Shown here: positions 5,439 to 5,855 of the stretch, in pieces
Layout: each line of letters opens with the position of its first letter
How positions within the stretch are numbered: position 1 is the first letter of the stretch
Assembly: GCA_030625695.1 (NCBI GenBank)
Contig: DAOUQK010000243.1
Coordinates: 1 to 5,855, forward strand
Source: Paracoccaceae bacterium
Lineage (GTDB): Bacteria > Pseudomonadota > Alphaproteobacteria > Rhodobacterales > Rhodobacteraceae
Length of the DNA: 5,855 nucleotides
Direction of reading: 5' to 3'
The notes under the pieces: model-generated
Databases searched by the model: none
What the model saw: the letters and a program-made list of their open reading frames with translations, nothing else
Told to the model about the DNA's origin: nothing
Program-made: the position numbers and the translations under genes

Positions 5439-5855
5439 GTGACAAATTTAGCCCGTAAAACGTTGGGAGCACTCGCTTGGCACCACATTGGTGCCTTAGG
5501 GATTTCCCTGCTGGCGGGCTGCACGGCGGCGGACCTTGGGCCGGACGCTCTTGAGGACGCCAATATCAGGCGTTCGAACATTGTTCCCAAATCCAGCCCC
5601 GGCGCGTTGGTGCATGCGTTTGATAAGTTTTGCGTCAATGGTCCGCGGAACCGGGACCGCGCGGATGCCTTGTTGCGCGCGGCCAACTATGTGCCGAAAC
5701 GCAGGCTGGACCCCAACGGCGCCCAGGCCTATGTGATTGATAACAAACGACCGGCGGTGGCACTGACGCAGAATATGTGTGTGGTGCAGGCGCGGTCGCG
5801 CTCCGGGCAAACGCATAAGTTTCGCGCCTACATCGCCAAGACCTTTCCCAAAGCC
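5439..5855 (+). CDS. Putative lipoprotein of unknown function, 5' part, runs off the window
   Basis: A frame starting at GTG 5439 stays open for 139 codons to the last base, so the 3' end is missing. AAAAGG at 5425-5430 lies 8 nt before the GTG, and no in-frame ATG or TTG is found between the sucC stop and this codon. The N-terminus is a lipoprotein signal: MTNLARK, a hydrophobic stretch, then the lipobox LAGC with the lipidated Cys at residue 28. The mature part continues TAADLGPDALED (Asp at +5, none at +2), compatible with outer-membrane sorting. Further on there are Cys residues in FDKFCVNG and NMCVVQ, possibly a disulfide, and a basic tail with SGQTHKFRAYIAKTFP. I do not recognise a named family. 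It begins 100 bp after sucC on the same strand and is probably co-transcribed. Confidence 0.8.
   Translation, partial: MTNLARKTLGALAWHHIGALGISLLAGCTAADLGPDALEDANIRRSNIVPKSSPGALVHAFDKFCVNGPRNRDRADALLRAANYVPKRRLDPNGAQAYVIDNKRPAVALTQNMCVVQARSRSGQTHKFRAYIAKTFPKA

Overview
The window reads as a chromosomal segment of an alphaproteobacterium, most likely Rhodobacteraceae (roseobacter lineage). The grounds are the 320-residue LDH-like malate dehydrogenase, the 397-residue SucC with alphaproteobacterial character, the moderately high GC content, and the pairing of mdh with sucC. This placement comes from protein recognition; no database search was possible.

Layout. Positions 1-222 hold the 3' end of a small plus-strand protein of unknown function. 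A perfect 27-bp inverted repeat (230-292) fills the gap to a convergent minus-strand TauE/SafE-family membrane exporter (293-1048). A 158-bp divergent intergenic region follows, then mdh (1207-2169), which ends at a strong intrinsic terminator (2198-2230). Only 12 bp after the T-tract begins a 500-residue exported protein of unknown function (2243-3745), with a central charged coiled coil and one EF-hand-like loop. A roughly 400-bp non-coding stretch (3746-4144) then carries a probable terminator, two identical TGTGATCACA palindromes exactly 21 bp apart, and candidate promoters ahead of sucC (4145-5338). After sucC, where sucD would commonly follow directly, there is the 5' part of a putative lipoprotein gene (5439 to the window end) with a GTG start.

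How it fits together. Mdh (malate to oxaloacetate) and SucC (ATP- or GTP-forming succinyl-CoA synthetase beta subunit) are TCA-cycle enzymes, so this is the start of a TCA-cycle gene cluster. The remaining cluster genes (sucD, and possibly sucA, sucB and lpd) would be expected beyond the right edge. Two envelope proteins of unknown function are interleaved with the enzyme genes: one between mdh and sucC, one straight after sucC. The long sucC leader with its paired palindromic operator is the clearest regulatory signal in the window. I saw no mobile-element genes, CRISPR arrays, tRNA or rRNA genes.
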